This document shows, piece after piece, positions 39,541 to 48,340 of a stretch of DNA of 64,000 nt (position 1 is its first letter; each line of letters starts with the position of its first letter). The DNA comes from Arthrobacter psychrochitiniphilus (lineage in GTDB: Bacteria; Actinomycetota; Actinomycetes; Actinomycetales; Micrococcaceae), in the NCBI RefSeq assembly GCF_003185915.1, contig NZ_QHLZ01000008.1:62001-126000 (forward strand). Reading direction: 5' to 3'. Under the pieces are notes generated by a model. That model searched no databases. It was not told the DNA's origin and worked only from the letters and a program-made list of their open reading frames with translations. The translations under genes were made by a program, and so were the position numbers.

Positions 39541-41046
39541 CTAGTTCCGTTCCGAGTTCAGGTCCGTGGCAATGCCGCCGCCCTCATGACTCTTGCCGTT
39601 CTGAGCGTTCTTGCCAACCATGCCCTGAATGAGCCCAATGATGTCCAGACCCGTGGAGTCCTTGATCAGCTGGGTGGTTTCTTGGACACCGCTGGAGACA
39701 TTCTTGCTCAGCTGGCTCGCGCCGTCGTTGGAAATAACTGTCATGTCCTTGATGGCAGCCATGGGAGCTGCCACCTCGCGGGCCATGGCCGGGAGCACTT
39801 CCAGAACCTTACTGAGAATGGCTGCCTCGTTGAACTTCTCGTAAGCTTCAGCCTGCGCGGCGATGCCGGCGGCCTCTGCCACACCCTTGGCCTCGGTGGA
39901 CTCGGCCTCAGCCTGTCCCCTGGATTTGATGACGGCGGCATCTGCGCGTCCGCGAGCCTCGATGACAGCTGCGTCAGCGTTGCCTCGCGCCGTGTTGGCT
40001 GCAGCGTCAGCCTCGGCAGCCACCCTGTCACCCTCAGCGGTCAGTTTACGCTTGGCAAGTTCAACCGTGGCCTCAATTTCAGCGGCTTCAGAGGCGCGGC
40101 GCCGTTCCTCCAACTTGGCATCAGCTTGTTGGATCAGACGGTACTTCTCGGCATCTGCGGGCTTGCGCACCTCAGTGTCCAGCTCCCTCTCGCGCAACTC
40201 GGCACGGCGCAGGGCAACCTGCTGGTCCCGAATGATAACCTGCTCCTGCTGCTCGGCTGCAGCTAGCGGACCGGCGGCGTCGGCTCGTGCCTGGCGGGCA
40301 TCTGCAACTTCCTTGAGTTCGGCACGCTTGATGATCAGCTGCTGCTGTGCCAGGGCCACTTGTTCATCAGCAATGGCCTTGGCCTGCTCGGCTTCTTGGA
40401 GGAACTGGGCCTCTGCGATCTTGGCATTCTTCTCGGCCAGGGCCGCCTCGGGGCGGCCCAGATTGCGCAGGTAGCCGGTCTCGTCATCTACCGACTGGAT
40501 CTGGAAGGTATCAATCTCCAGGCCCTGGTTGTGCATGGAATGCTCCGCCTCTTCCTTCACGCTCTTGGCGAAGGTGGCACGGTCCTTGATGATGGATTCC
40601 ACCGTCAAGGTGCCCACAATGGAACGCAGCGAACCCGAGAGGGTCTCTTGGGTGTAGTGGTCAATGGCATCCTGCTGATTCAGGAACCGCTGGGCAGCTT
40701 TGCGCACGGAATCTGCGTCGCCACCGACCTTCACCTGGGCCACACCCGTCAGATGCAGCTTGATGCCGTTCTTGGAAATAGCCTCGATCTTCAACGAAAC
40801 CTGCCGGGAGGCCAAGGACAACGGGTAGGCGCGCTGGGTGAAGGGGTTGATGAAGATCCGGCCAAAAACCACACGTTGGCTGTTCGGATCCGGCTGGGCC
40901 TTATTATCCTTGGAAGAAATAACCAGGGCCTGGTCCGGGCTGGCAATATGCAGGGCCATCCGCGAAATGATGGCTGCAATAATAGCGAGCACCACCAGAA
41001 CGCCGAGCCCAATGAACAATGGAATGAGCGTCAATACTGAGGACAT
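39541..41046 (-). CDS. Flotillin-like SPFH-domain membrane protein
   Basis: From the ATG at 41046 (AAAGGTG upstream), 501 residues: one N-terminal transmembrane helix (LIPLFIGLGVLVVLAIIAAI), an SPFH/Band 7 domain to about residue 190, then a long Ala/Glu/Arg-rich coiled coil (ALAEKNAKIAEAQFLQEAEQ, VIEARGRADAAVIKSRGQAE) and a C-terminal Gly/Asp tail. Flotillins scaffold ordered membrane microdomains and depend on coiled-coil oligomerisation. No NfeD gene is next to it, unlike many bacterial floA loci. Confidence 0.92.
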   Translation of the reverse strand: MSSVLTLIPLFIGLGVLVVLAIIAAIISRMALHIASPDQALVISSKDNKAQPDPNSQRVVFGRIFINPFTQRAYPLSLASRQVSLKIEAISKNGIKLHLTGVAQVKVGGDADSVRKAAQRFLNQQDAIDHYTQETLSGSLRSIVGTLTVESIIKDRATFAKSVKEEAEHSMHNQGLEIDTFQIQSVDDETGYLRNLGRPEAALAEKNAKIAEAQFLQEAEQAKAIADEQVALAQQQLIIKRAELKEVADARQARADAAGPLAAAEQQEQVIIRDQQVALRRAELRERELDTEVRKPADAEKYRLIQQADAKLEERRRASEAAEIEATVELAKRKLTAEGDRVAAEADAAANTARGNADAAVIEARGRADAAVIKSRGQAEAESTEAKGVAEAAGIAAQAEAYEKFNEAAILSKVLEVLPAMAREVAAPMAAIKDMTVISNDGASQLSKNVSSGVQETTQLIKDSTGLDIIGLIQGMVGKNAQNGKSHEGGGIATDLNSERN

Positions 41047-41164
41047 GACACCTTTCAAATCTCGCGGCGGGCGCTGCTAAGACACTGACGTCCCGCCTGG
41101 TTCCTCCAATCCTACGGACACCAGAGGATTTCTCCACTTAGTGGAGTAACATGCCCCCGTATTG

Positions 41165-41440
41165 CTATTTCATACCGGCCGCCACGGGCACGTGCTCTAC
41201 TGCGTTGCGCCGGTGGATGTTCTTGGCGTTGCGGTTGAAACCCTTGACATCCATGTTGTTAGCCAAGCGGAAATCGGCAAGCGCCTGATCATAGATTTCA
41301 TTCATTCGCCGGCCCGAGTATTCCCCTGTGGTGCCGTCGGTGAAGCTGATGGAAATCATGGTCTGCGCAGGAAAGTGCCTGCTCATCCGTACATATCCGT
41401 CGGTGTCTTGTGTGAGCTGAATCAAGGAGTTCCGTTCCAT
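41165..41440 (-). CDS. Small hypothetical protein
   Basis: A 91-residue frame with plausible composition (SLIQLTQDTDGYVRMSRHFPAQTMISISF, GEYSGRRMNEIYDQALADFRLANN). It may be a beta-hairpin plus helix DNA-binding or structural protein; no family recognised. No good ribosome-binding site precedes the ATG. It lies between the flotillin and YqeY genes on the same strand. Confidence 0.5.
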   Translation of the reverse strand: MERNSLIQLTQDTDGYVRMSRHFPAQTMISISFTDGTTGEYSGRRMNEIYDQALADFRLANNMDVKGFNRNAKNIHRRNAVEHVPVAAGMK

Positions 41441-41541
41441 GGGCTGCGAGGGCGTGGCGAGTGTGGTGTTTGTTGCTTTTGTTTCGTTTGTTGCGGGCGC
41501 TGTGGGCAGATCCTGCTGGCTTGCACTACTGCTGGCGCGAA

Positions 41542-42006
41542 CTACTGGAGGCGCGTGCGCACCATATCCGAGATGGCCTTGCCGTCAAAGCGGCCCGCGA
41601 TTTCGGCCGTAATGGGCTTCATGGCCACACCCATTTGACGCATGGACAGCTCGCCCTGTTCAGCTTCAAGACCGCTGATTATCCGGTCCACGATTTCCTG
41701 TGCTTCGCCAGCGCTGAGAACCTGGGGCAGATAAGCCTCGATGACGCCGGCTTCAGCCAGCTCGGCTGCGGCCCGGTCAGATTCCCCGGCCTCAGTATAA
41801 ATCTTGGCCGTATCGTGACGTTTGGCTGCTTCCTTCTGCAACAAGGTGATGACCTGGGCGTCATCAAACTCGATGGGGGTCTTGCCACCCTTTTCACGCG
41901 TTTCAATCTCACCCAAAACGTTCCGGACAGTAGTCAGGGCAATCTTGTTGCCGGCTTTCATGTGCGTGATCACGTCATTCTTGAGTTGCTGCTTCAGCGT
42001 GGACAT
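41542..42006 (-). CDS. yqeY: GatB/YqeY domain protein
   Basis: A 154-residue protein matching the YqeY family end to end: LKQQLKNDVITHMKAGNKIALTTVRNVLGEI, then EEAxxx-like IYTEAGESDRAAAELAEAGVIEAYLPQ and MRQMGVAMKPITAEIAGRFDGKAISDMVRTRL. The fold equals the tRNA-contacting tail domain of GatB; free-standing YqeY proteins may assist tRNA amidation. Monocistronic. Confidence 0.92.
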   Translation of the reverse strand: MSTLKQQLKNDVITHMKAGNKIALTTVRNVLGEIETREKGGKTPIEFDDAQVITLLQKEAAKRHDTAKIYTEAGESDRAAAELAEAGVIEAYLPQVLSAGEAQEIVDRIISGLEAEQGELSMRQMGVAMKPITAEIAGRFDGKAISDMVRTRLQ

Positions 42007-42252
42007 TCTCTCCCCTAAATTTGTCAGGCTGCCGCTATGTGGCCACCGCTATCCATTATTCCACTCTGCGCCGGCCAATGAGTTCCGAACCTAGCCTGAA
42101 CGCGGAAGTGAGAGCGGGCCCCAACACCGGGCAAGTCATGGCTGGTAGAGGCCGGGCCTCTTGTACGGTGCCGGGCTGGGGAGCGCCGGGCGGATTCAGG
42201 GAATGACGCTGTGTGAGGTGTTCGCGCCCCTCTCTTGATGAGTGCGCGGCCC

Positions 42253-43329
42253 TCATTTGATGGGTGCGCGGTGATACGGTGCCGGCTGATAGTGAACCTC
42301 CACGCCCAGCGCGGCAGCCGCCCGCAGCGGAAAGTTGGGATCACGCAACAATTCACGCCCCACCATGACTACATCGGCCAGCTCTGTGGCCACGATCTGC
42401 TCTGCCTGCTGGGCACTTGTAATGAGCCCCACGGCGGCCACCGGTATTTGCGCTGCTGTTCGGATAGCCGTGGCCAAGGGCACCTGGTAGCCGGGGCCCA
42501 CAGGGATGCGTGCGGGAACGTTTCCGCCTGAGGAAATGTCCGCGAGGTCCGCACCGTGCTCGGCAGCCCAGCGCGCAACTCTCGAGGTGTCCTGAAGCCT
42601 CCAACCACCGTCCACCCAGTCAGTCGCCGAGAAGCGCACCAACACGGGTATGGAGGGGCCGACGGCGGCCCGGACGGCGTCGATGGTTTCCAGTAAGGCA
42701 CGGGCTCGGTTACGCAGCGAGCCACCATAGTCATCGCTGCGCATGTTGGTCAAAGGTGAGAGGAATTGGTGCAGAAGGTAGCCGTGGGCGGCATGAATTT
42801 CGATCAGTTCAAACCCGGCCTCAACAGCCCGTGCGGCAGCGGCACCAAAGGCTGCGACTATCTGGGCAATACCTTCCGCGGTGAGGGCGGTTGGTGTGTC
42901 ATAGCCGGGAAAGGCGAGTGCACTGGGCGCTAGGGTGACCCATCCGCCGTCGTCTTCGTGGACGGTCCCTTGACGCTCATCCCACGTGCGGAAGGTGGAC
43001 GCTTTGCGTCCGGCATGTGCCAACTGGATGCCCGCCACCGCGCCCTGGCTGCGGATGAAGGCCACGATCCTGGCGAAGGCGTCACGTTGGGCGTCATTCC
43101 ACAGGCCCAAGTCTTGCGGAGAGATGCGTCCTTCAGGAAGCACGGCCGTGGCCTCGGTAAACACGGCACCGGCACCGCCTTTTGCGAAGGATCCCAAATG
43201 CACCAGATGCCAATCCCCAGCCATCCCGTCCTGTTGTTCCGCCGAGTACTGGCACATGGGGGTAACCCAGAGCCGGTTGCGGACGGACACACCGCGCAGG
43301 GTGATCGATTCAAACAGTGCGCTTCTCAT
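42253..43329 (-). CDS. Old yellow enzyme (YqjM-type NADPH dehydrogenase)
   Basis: A 358-residue FMN ene-reductase. It starts with the OYE opening (LFESITLRGVSVRNRLWVTPMCQYSA) whose Cys in PMCQYS is the YqjM-class flavin-tuning cysteine; HAAHGYLLHQFLSP holds the His/His substrate pair of that class, and RSDDYGGSLRNRARALLE follows. It reduces activated C=C bonds of enals, enones or nitro compounds. Monocistronic. Confidence 0.94.
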   Translation of the reverse strand: MRSALFESITLRGVSVRNRLWVTPMCQYSAEQQDGMAGDWHLVHLGSFAKGGAGAVFTEATAVLPEGRISPQDLGLWNDAQRDAFARIVAFIRSQGAVAGIQLAHAGRKASTFRTWDERQGTVHEDDGGWVTLAPSALAFPGYDTPTALTAEGIAQIVAAFGAAAARAVEAGFELIEIHAAHGYLLHQFLSPLTNMRSDDYGGSLRNRARALLETIDAVRAAVGPSIPVLVRFSATDWVDGGWRLQDTSRVARWAAEHGADLADISSGGNVPARIPVGPGYQVPLATAIRTAAQIPVAAVGLITSAQQAEQIVATELADVVMVGRELLRDPNFPLRAAAALGVEVHYQPAPYHRAPIK

Positions 43330-43513
43330 GGGGGAATACTACTGCGATGAGACTGGGATAAAGCCTTGAGAAACGCATGTGAGCGGCACCGCATGTTTTC
43401 TGCAGGCGCACTGAGTGTGAATGTCAGCCCCTACACATACCCTTGGTGCAGCAGGTTTTGTCCACGTAATGCGGGTTCAGAACGAAGACCCGAAAATGCA
43501 AGGACGTGCCCTC

Positions 43514-44323
43514 ATGATGGGAGCCCACCACGCCGCCAGTGGAGCTGCCGCCTGGCTGGCCCTGACCACCTCGTTCGAGGTAGGACTAGGGCGCCTGGGA
43601 CAGGTGGTTCCGGCATTACCGGAGACAGTCACCATTGGCATGGGCATGATGGATTTGACTCCAGCCTCTGTCATTGCCGGGGCCCTGGTGACCGCCGGTG
43701 CGGCCCTGGTGCCAGATGCTGACCACCGGCACGCAACCATAGCCCACTCCCTTCCACCGCTGTCTAACATCTTGTGTATCCAGGTGGGAAAGTTCTCCGG
43801 TGGCCACCGGCACGGCACACACTCCCTCCTGGGCCTGGCCGTCTTCGTTGCCATTGCTGCACTGGCTGGCATGTGGACCATGGAGCTGCCGGGCCACGGC
43901 ATCATCTATCCGGGGGCCGGTCTGCTGGCTGTTCTACTAGCCTCCTTTGCCGCGAAGGCCCTGAAATTCATTCCCGACACCATGCGCAAGTTTCCCTGGG
44001 TGGTGGGGATCGGCGTCGGAATCTTCGCTACCCTCTTTGCGCCGCAACACGCCTATTGGTTTCCGCTGGCTATGGGCTTGGGCGTCATCATCCACATCCT
44101 GGGCGACATGCTGACCACAGGAGGGTGCAATCTTATTTGGCCGCTGCGGATCAAGCCGCCGCGATTCCTGCGCAAGGTCCCGTTAGTGAAGAACATTTGG
44201 CGGCCCAACGGCAATATTGCGATCCCGCTTTTAGGTAACGCCGGTTCCGTTCGGGAATGGCTGCTCCTGATCCCCATCAGCGCCTATGTTCTTTGGAGTA
44301 TCGCCGCCACCGTATTCTCCTAA
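43514..44323 (+). CDS. YdjM-like metal-dependent hydrolase (membrane)
   Basis: From the ATG at 43514 (AAGGA nine bases upstream), 269 residues. MMGAHHAASGAAAWLAL opens like YdjM/LexA-regulated proteins, ALVPDADHRHATIAHS supplies the Asp/His metal cluster, GGHRHGTHSLLG a second one, and HILGDMLTTGGCNLIWP closes the DUF457 pattern. About six transmembrane helices. Many relatives are SOS-regulated, but no LexA box (GAAC-N4-GTTC) is evident upstream. Alternative starts at 43421 and 43496 exist. Confidence 0.85.
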   Translation: MMGAHHAASGAAAWLALTTSFEVGLGRLGQVVPALPETVTIGMGMMDLTPASVIAGALVTAGAALVPDADHRHATIAHSLPPLSNILCIQVGKFSGGHRHGTHSLLGLAVFVAIAALAGMWTMELPGHGIIYPGAGLLAVLLASFAAKALKFIPDTMRKFPWVVGIGVGIFATLFAPQHAYWFPLAMGLGVIIHILGDMLTTGGCNLIWPLRIKPPRFLRKVPLVKNIWRPNGNIAIPLLGNAGSVREWLLLIPISAYVLWSIAATVFS

Positions 44324-44515
44324 GTATTCTCCTAAGCGTGAAGGCATAGGCTACGCTACGGCCACATCCGCAACCTCAGCACACCGAGAATATGCACCTT
44401 CAAGATAGTCGGTGGAACTTAACACTGTTAACATGGCAGCTGAGCCAGCGTCGCTATGAATAGGTCCGGGCACCATCAACGAAGTCAGCATCAACGAAGA
44501 AGGAAGCGTGCACGG

Positions 44516-45175
44516 ATGTATGTCAAGATTTGTGGTCTGCAAACGGCTGAAACCATTGCTGCGGCTGTAGATGCCGGTGCCGACGCCATTGGTGTTGTCT
44601 TTGCTCCGGGTAGTCCACGGACCGTGAACGCAGAATTGGCAGCAAAGCTGGGCCGCGAAGTACCGGCGGGCATTGAGATCGTTGGCGTGTTCCGGAACCA
44701 GCCCATTGACCAGGTTATAAAAATTGCGACTACGGCCCAAGTAGGCACCATCCAGTTACATGGCGAAGAGACGCTCCAAGACATGGACAGGATCCACAAC
44801 GCCGGATTCCAATCCCTGCGGGCATTCTCCGCGCCTTTGTACAACAGCCTTAGCCCTGATGAAAAGATCGCGTGGGATGGTGAACGTCTCTTGCTGGACG
44901 CAGTTGAACCGGGTGCCGGCGTCACTTTTGATGCAGCCGTGTTGTCAGCAGGAACGCCACAAGGGTTCTGGCTATTGGCTGGCGGTCTCAATCCACACAA
45001 TGTTGCTGCGGCTGCCAAGGCCATGCAGCCCTCTGGAGTGGATGTCTCTAGCGGGGTGGAATCGAGCCGGGGCGTTAAGAGCATCCAACTAATCCGTGAC
45101 TTCATCACTGCGGCACGCTTAGAAATTACAACAGCAGCTGCCTCAGGGGTGACCCAAGGATTACCTGAGGAATAA
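44516..45175 (+). CDS. trpF: Phosphoribosylanthranilate isomerase-like protein
   Basis: A 219-residue TIM barrel with the TrpF motifs: MYVKICGLQ (catalytic Cys), IGVVFAPGSPR, VGVFRNQ, IQLHGEE, LLLDAVEPGAG (catalytic Asp), LLAGGLNPHNV and VDVSSGVESSRGVK (phosphate loop). It would convert PRA to CdRP in tryptophan synthesis. No other trp gene is nearby, and actinobacteria commonly use the dual-function PriA for this step, so this may be redundant or serve another route. AAGGAAG precedes the ATG at 44516. Confidence 0.9.
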   Translation: MYVKICGLQTAETIAAAVDAGADAIGVVFAPGSPRTVNAELAAKLGREVPAGIEIVGVFRNQPIDQVIKIATTAQVGTIQLHGEETLQDMDRIHNAGFQSLRAFSAPLYNSLSPDEKIAWDGERLLLDAVEPGAGVTFDAAVLSAGTPQGFWLLAGGLNPHNVAAAAKAMQPSGVDVSSGVESSRGVKSIQLIRDFITAARLEITTAAASGVTQGLPEE

Positions 45176-45276
45176 AGACAATAGACTTTACATAAATAGC
45201 TCGCCCTGGTGCATAATGATGATTAAGGGGCACGGATTGCATCTTGCCCCGTTGAGATGAATGGGAAAGAGGGGAC

Positions 45277-46443
45277 GTGCTTACACCTGACGACAGCGCC
45301 CTGCAGGCAGTCCGGCGCCGCCATGAGTTGCGCGTCTTGGAATCGCTTGCCACACACGGCAACCGCACACGGCGCGAACTTGAGACTGACACAAAGCTCT
45401 CCCGAACAACGCTTTCGGCCATTGTGGGCGAGTTGCGCGCCAGAGGAGTCATCACCGAAAGTGATCAGGAGTTCCATGGGCCTGGCCGCAGCGGGCGGCC
45501 CACCAAAGCCCTCACTCTGAACCCTAATGCGGGCGCTGCCGTTGGCATCGAGCTGGGCCGGCGGCGCATCAGTATCTCGGTCATGGGGTTTGACGGGTCC
45601 ACCACCGCACGCGTCCGTAAGGACATTTCCTCGCTCCTGCCGCTCGAAGGCAAAGTCTTAGCGGCTGCGGATATGTTGCAAGAACTCATTAGCGCAGGCC
45701 GCATCAACGCCGAAACCAATATTGGCACAGCCGTTGGCATTGCTAGCCGCCACCCAAATCCCGCGTCACTTTCTGACGATCTTGAATTGCAAAGCGACCC
45801 GCAAGGCGCTTCGCTGGCCCCTCTGCGAGAGCTACTCCCCGCCCCCCTCCTGTGGGACAACAATATTAGGCTGGCGGCCATGGCTTACCGCAATAACAGT
45901 CAGGACCTGCTCTATGTGGTCCTCTCAGCGGGCCTTAGCTCCGCCGTCATCTCCAATGGATCGCTGATGCGTGGAGGCAACGGCATCGCCGGAGAGCTAG
46001 GCCATATCAGCGTTGACTTCGCTGGACCTCCCTGTTGGTGTGGCCGTCATGGCTGCCTGGAGAGCTATATTAACGAAGCAAACGTTCTGCTGGAGGCCGC
46101 ACACCGGGGGCAAGCCTTTTCAACCATCGAAGCTATGGCATTGGCCGCTGCACAAGGCAATGGAATCGCCATCAATGTGGCCTCGTGGGCTGGTGAGCTT
46201 CTGGCTCGCGCCCTGATGAGCGCGTGTGTTTTGCTCGATCCCAGCCGCGTTGTCATTGCAGGTGAGCTTTCGCAATTTGGTGAACTCCTTCTTGAGCCCG
46301 CACGGCGCGCCTTCAGTGAGCAAAACCTTGACCTCGGACCGCAGAGCACAGAGATCAGCACAGCACCGTTTGCGCCCAGCGCAGGAAGCGACGGTGCAGC
46401 TCAAATGGCCCTTTTGCACTGGACCCAGGCCATCCTCAATTAG
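45277..46443 (+). CDS. ROK-family transcriptional regulator (NagC type)
   Basis: A 388-residue protein starting at GTG 45277 (AGAGGGG upstream): an N-terminal winged helix (LATHGNRTRRELETDTKLSRTTLSAIVGELRARG) and a ROK sugar-kinase-like domain with GNGIAGELGHISVDFAGPPCWCGRHGCLESY, containing the ROK zinc motif CxCGxxGCxE. A true kinase catalytic Asp (WDNNIRLAAMA, usually DND) is conserved in place but regulators do not phosphorylate. Ligands are typically N-acetylglucosamine derivatives or other hexoses. It precedes an ABC-importer/sulfatase operon on the same strand by 141 bp and is the likely local regulator. Confidence 0.92.
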   Translation: MLTPDDSALQAVRRRHELRVLESLATHGNRTRRELETDTKLSRTTLSAIVGELRARGVITESDQEFHGPGRSGRPTKALTLNPNAGAAVGIELGRRRISISVMGFDGSTTARVRKDISSLLPLEGKVLAAADMLQELISAGRINAETNIGTAVGIASRHPNPASLSDDLELQSDPQGASLAPLRELLPAPLLWDNNIRLAAMAYRNNSQDLLYVVLSAGLSSAVISNGSLMRGGNGIAGELGHISVDFAGPPCWCGRHGCLESYINEANVLLEAAHRGQAFSTIEAMALAAAQGNGIAINVASWAGELLARALMSACVLLDPSRVVIAGELSQFGELLLEPARRAFSEQNLDLGPQSTEISTAPFAPSAGSDGAAQMALLHWTQAILN

Positions 46444-46523
46444 CGATGCGCAGGGCGCTTAGTAGCGCCGTTTCACTGAATACCAAAAGCTAAGTTTCGA
46501 ACCCGTTCAGCCGCACACCACCG

Positions 46524-46578
46524 CATAACTGATAGTTATGTAAGGAGTGTTGACATCATGTGATCCATGCCATAAGTT
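46524..46578 (+). promoter_or_regulatory. Operator palindrome and leaderless-type promoter of ABC/sulfatase operon
   Basis: CATAACT-GAT-AGTTATG (46524-46540) is a perfect 7-bp inverted repeat. Ten bases on, TTGACA (46550-46555) is a consensus -35, and 17 bp later TAAGTT (46573-46578) may be the -10. Transcription would then start at about 46585, which is the A of the permease ATG, implying a leaderless message; there is no ribosome-binding site before that ATG. The palindrome sits where an activator or repressor such as the ROK protein would bind. Confidence 0.55.
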
Positions 46579-46584
46579 TGATCC

Positions 46585-47463
46585 ATGGCAGCAAAAGATA
46601 CCTACATCGCGGTTGAAACACCACCCCTCGCTAGCGGCAGTCCAGCACCTGAAAACTCGCAGCAAAAACCCAAACCAGCATCCAGGAAGAGCCCTGCAAC
46701 AAGCGGGCGCAAACTTGGCCGCAAGGCATTGCTGGCTATCAACTTTGGCTCTGTAGCAGCCGGGCTCGGAGCATGGACTGCTCTGTCAGCCGCAGGAGTT
46801 GTTGGCCTGCCTGGCCCCGTAGAAGTGCTGATCCGGGCCGGAGAGGTATTCGCTGACGGTACTCTCGCTGAAGATACCGGAGCATCCCTTGCCCGCGTTC
46901 TCAGCGGCTTCCTCCTTGGCAGTCTGCTTGCCGTTCCTGTTGGCTTCTTGATGGGTTGGTACCAGGTAGGCCGAGCCATCATTGAACCCTGGGTACAGTT
47001 CTTTAGAACCATTCCTCCACTGGCCCTACTTCCCCTTGTTATGGTCACCATGGGTATCGGTGAAACACCGAAGATCTTCGTCATCTTCTTGGCCGCATTC
47101 CTCTCCTGCGTGATCTCCACCTACCAAGGCGTGGTCAGCGTAGATAAGACACTCATCAATGCCGCCCGGGTTCTGGGCGCTGACTCAATGATCATCTTCC
47201 GCCGAGTGGTAGTTCCCGCATCCTCACCGTTCATCCTGGTAGGTATGCGTATTGGCCTCGGAGCAGGCTGGGCCACCGTTGTGGCCGCTGAACTGATCGC
47301 CGCCCCCAACGGTTTGGGTATGCGCATGCAGCAGGCCCAGCAGTTTTACGACATGCCCACAATTCTCGTGAACGTAATTGTCATCGGCATTCTCGGTCTA
47401 CTCATGGACCGCTTGCTCTTGATGATCGAGGCCCACCTGACCCGCTGGCAAGAACGTCGCTAA
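46585..47463 (+). CDS. ABC importer permease (SsuC/TauC family)
   Basis: A 292-residue inner-membrane permease with a ~45-residue hydrophilic N-terminus and six helices. The EAA loop reads [35 protein letters not shown], the form typical of nitrate/sulfonate/taurine importers (BPD_transp_1). Also [22 protein letters not shown]. First gene of an operon with the ATPase (9-bp gap), the binding protein and a sulfatase, so the substrate is probably a sulfate ester or sulfonate. Confidence 0.92.
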   Translation: MAAKDTYIAVETPPLASGSPAPENSQQKPKPASRKSPATSGRKLGRKALLAINFGSVAAGLGAWTALSAAGVVGLPGPVEVLIRAGEVFADGTLAEDTGASLARVLSGFLLGSLLAVPVGFLMGWYQVGRAIIEPWVQFFRTIPPLALLPLVMVTMGIGETPKIFVIFLAAFLSCVISTYQGVVSVDKTLINAARVLGADSMIIFRRVVVPASSPFILVGMRIGLGAGWATVVAAELIAAPNGLGMRMQQAQQFYDMPTILVNVIVIGILGLLMDRLLLMIEAHLTRWQERR

Positions 47464-47472
47464 GGAATAACC

Positions 47473-48270
47473 ATGACAACCACCACATCAAAAGCCATGA
47501 TCCGCTTCGAGGATCTACGCCAGGAATTCACACTCACCGGCAACACCTTCACCGCTCTTGACGGCGTGAGCCTAGACATCGCCGACGGCGAATTTGTCAC
47601 CGTAGTGGGCCCGTCCGGTTGCGGAAAATCCACCATGCTCAATGCCGCAGCAGGACTCCTTGACCCCACCAGTGGCCGGGTCATGGTTGATGACAGAGAA
47701 GTTGACGGACCGAGCACCCGAACCGGTGTCATCTTCCAGCAATACGCGCTTTTCCCGTGGCTAACCGTACGCAAAAACGTTGAGTTCGGGCTGGAGCTCA
47801 AGAAGGTTCCCGCCAAGGAACGCCGCGTCATAGTGGATCACTACCTTGAACTCGTGGGTTTGACCCGCTTCGCTGAAGCACTGCCGAAGGAGCTCTCCGG
47901 TGGTATGAAACAGCGGTGCGCCATTGCACGCGCCTATGCCGTGAACCCAGAGATCCTCTTGATGGATGAGCCCTTCGGTGCGTTGGATGCCTTGACCCGT
48001 GTGCACATGCAAGAACAGCTACTCAAGACCTGGACCCAAGAACGCCGCACAGTCATGTTCGTTACGCATGATGTTGACGAATCAGTTTTCCTAGCATCGC
48101 GAGTGATCGTCATGGCTGCCCGGCCGGGTCGCATCTTCAAGGAAATCAAGATTGACCTTCCCTACCCGCGGACCGAGGAAATGCGCCTCTCAGACGAGTT
48201 CGCTCGCCTACGCACCCAGGTTTGGGAAGCTGTCTACCACCAGCCCGGTGTGGCAGAAGCCCACCAATAA
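47473..48270 (+). CDS. ABC importer ATP-binding protein (SsuB/TauB family)
   Basis: A 265-residue ATPase with Walker A VGPSGCGKST, Q-loop FQQYALFPWLTVRKNVEFGL, signature LSGGMKQRCAIARA, Walker B ILLMDEPFGALD and H-loop FVTHDVDES. The LFPWLTV after the Q-loop and PYPRTEEMRLSDEF near the C-terminus are typical of nitrate/sulfonate importers. AAGGAATAACC precedes the ATG, nine bases after the permease stop. Confidence 0.94.
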   Translation: MTTTTSKAMIRFEDLRQEFTLTGNTFTALDGVSLDIADGEFVTVVGPSGCGKSTMLNAAAGLLDPTSGRVMVDDREVDGPSTRTGVIFQQYALFPWLTVRKNVEFGLELKKVPAKERRVIVDHYLELVGLTRFAEALPKELSGGMKQRCAIARAYAVNPEILLMDEPFGALDALTRVHMQEQLLKTWTQERRTVMFVTHDVDESVFLASRVIVMAARPGRIFKEIKIDLPYPRTEEMRLSDEFARLRTQVWEAVYHQPGVAEAHQ

Positions 48271-48340
48271 AAACTCGCTTCCCGCCTAGATCCCCTCATA
48301 CCCCCTGCCCAGACTTGGGCAAAACTCTTCAGGAGAAACC

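Noticed and set aside
43421..44323. SOS (LexA) box upstream of the YdjM-like gene
   Set aside because: Relatives can be SOS-controlled, but no GAAC-N4-GTTC-type site was found in 43330-43514.
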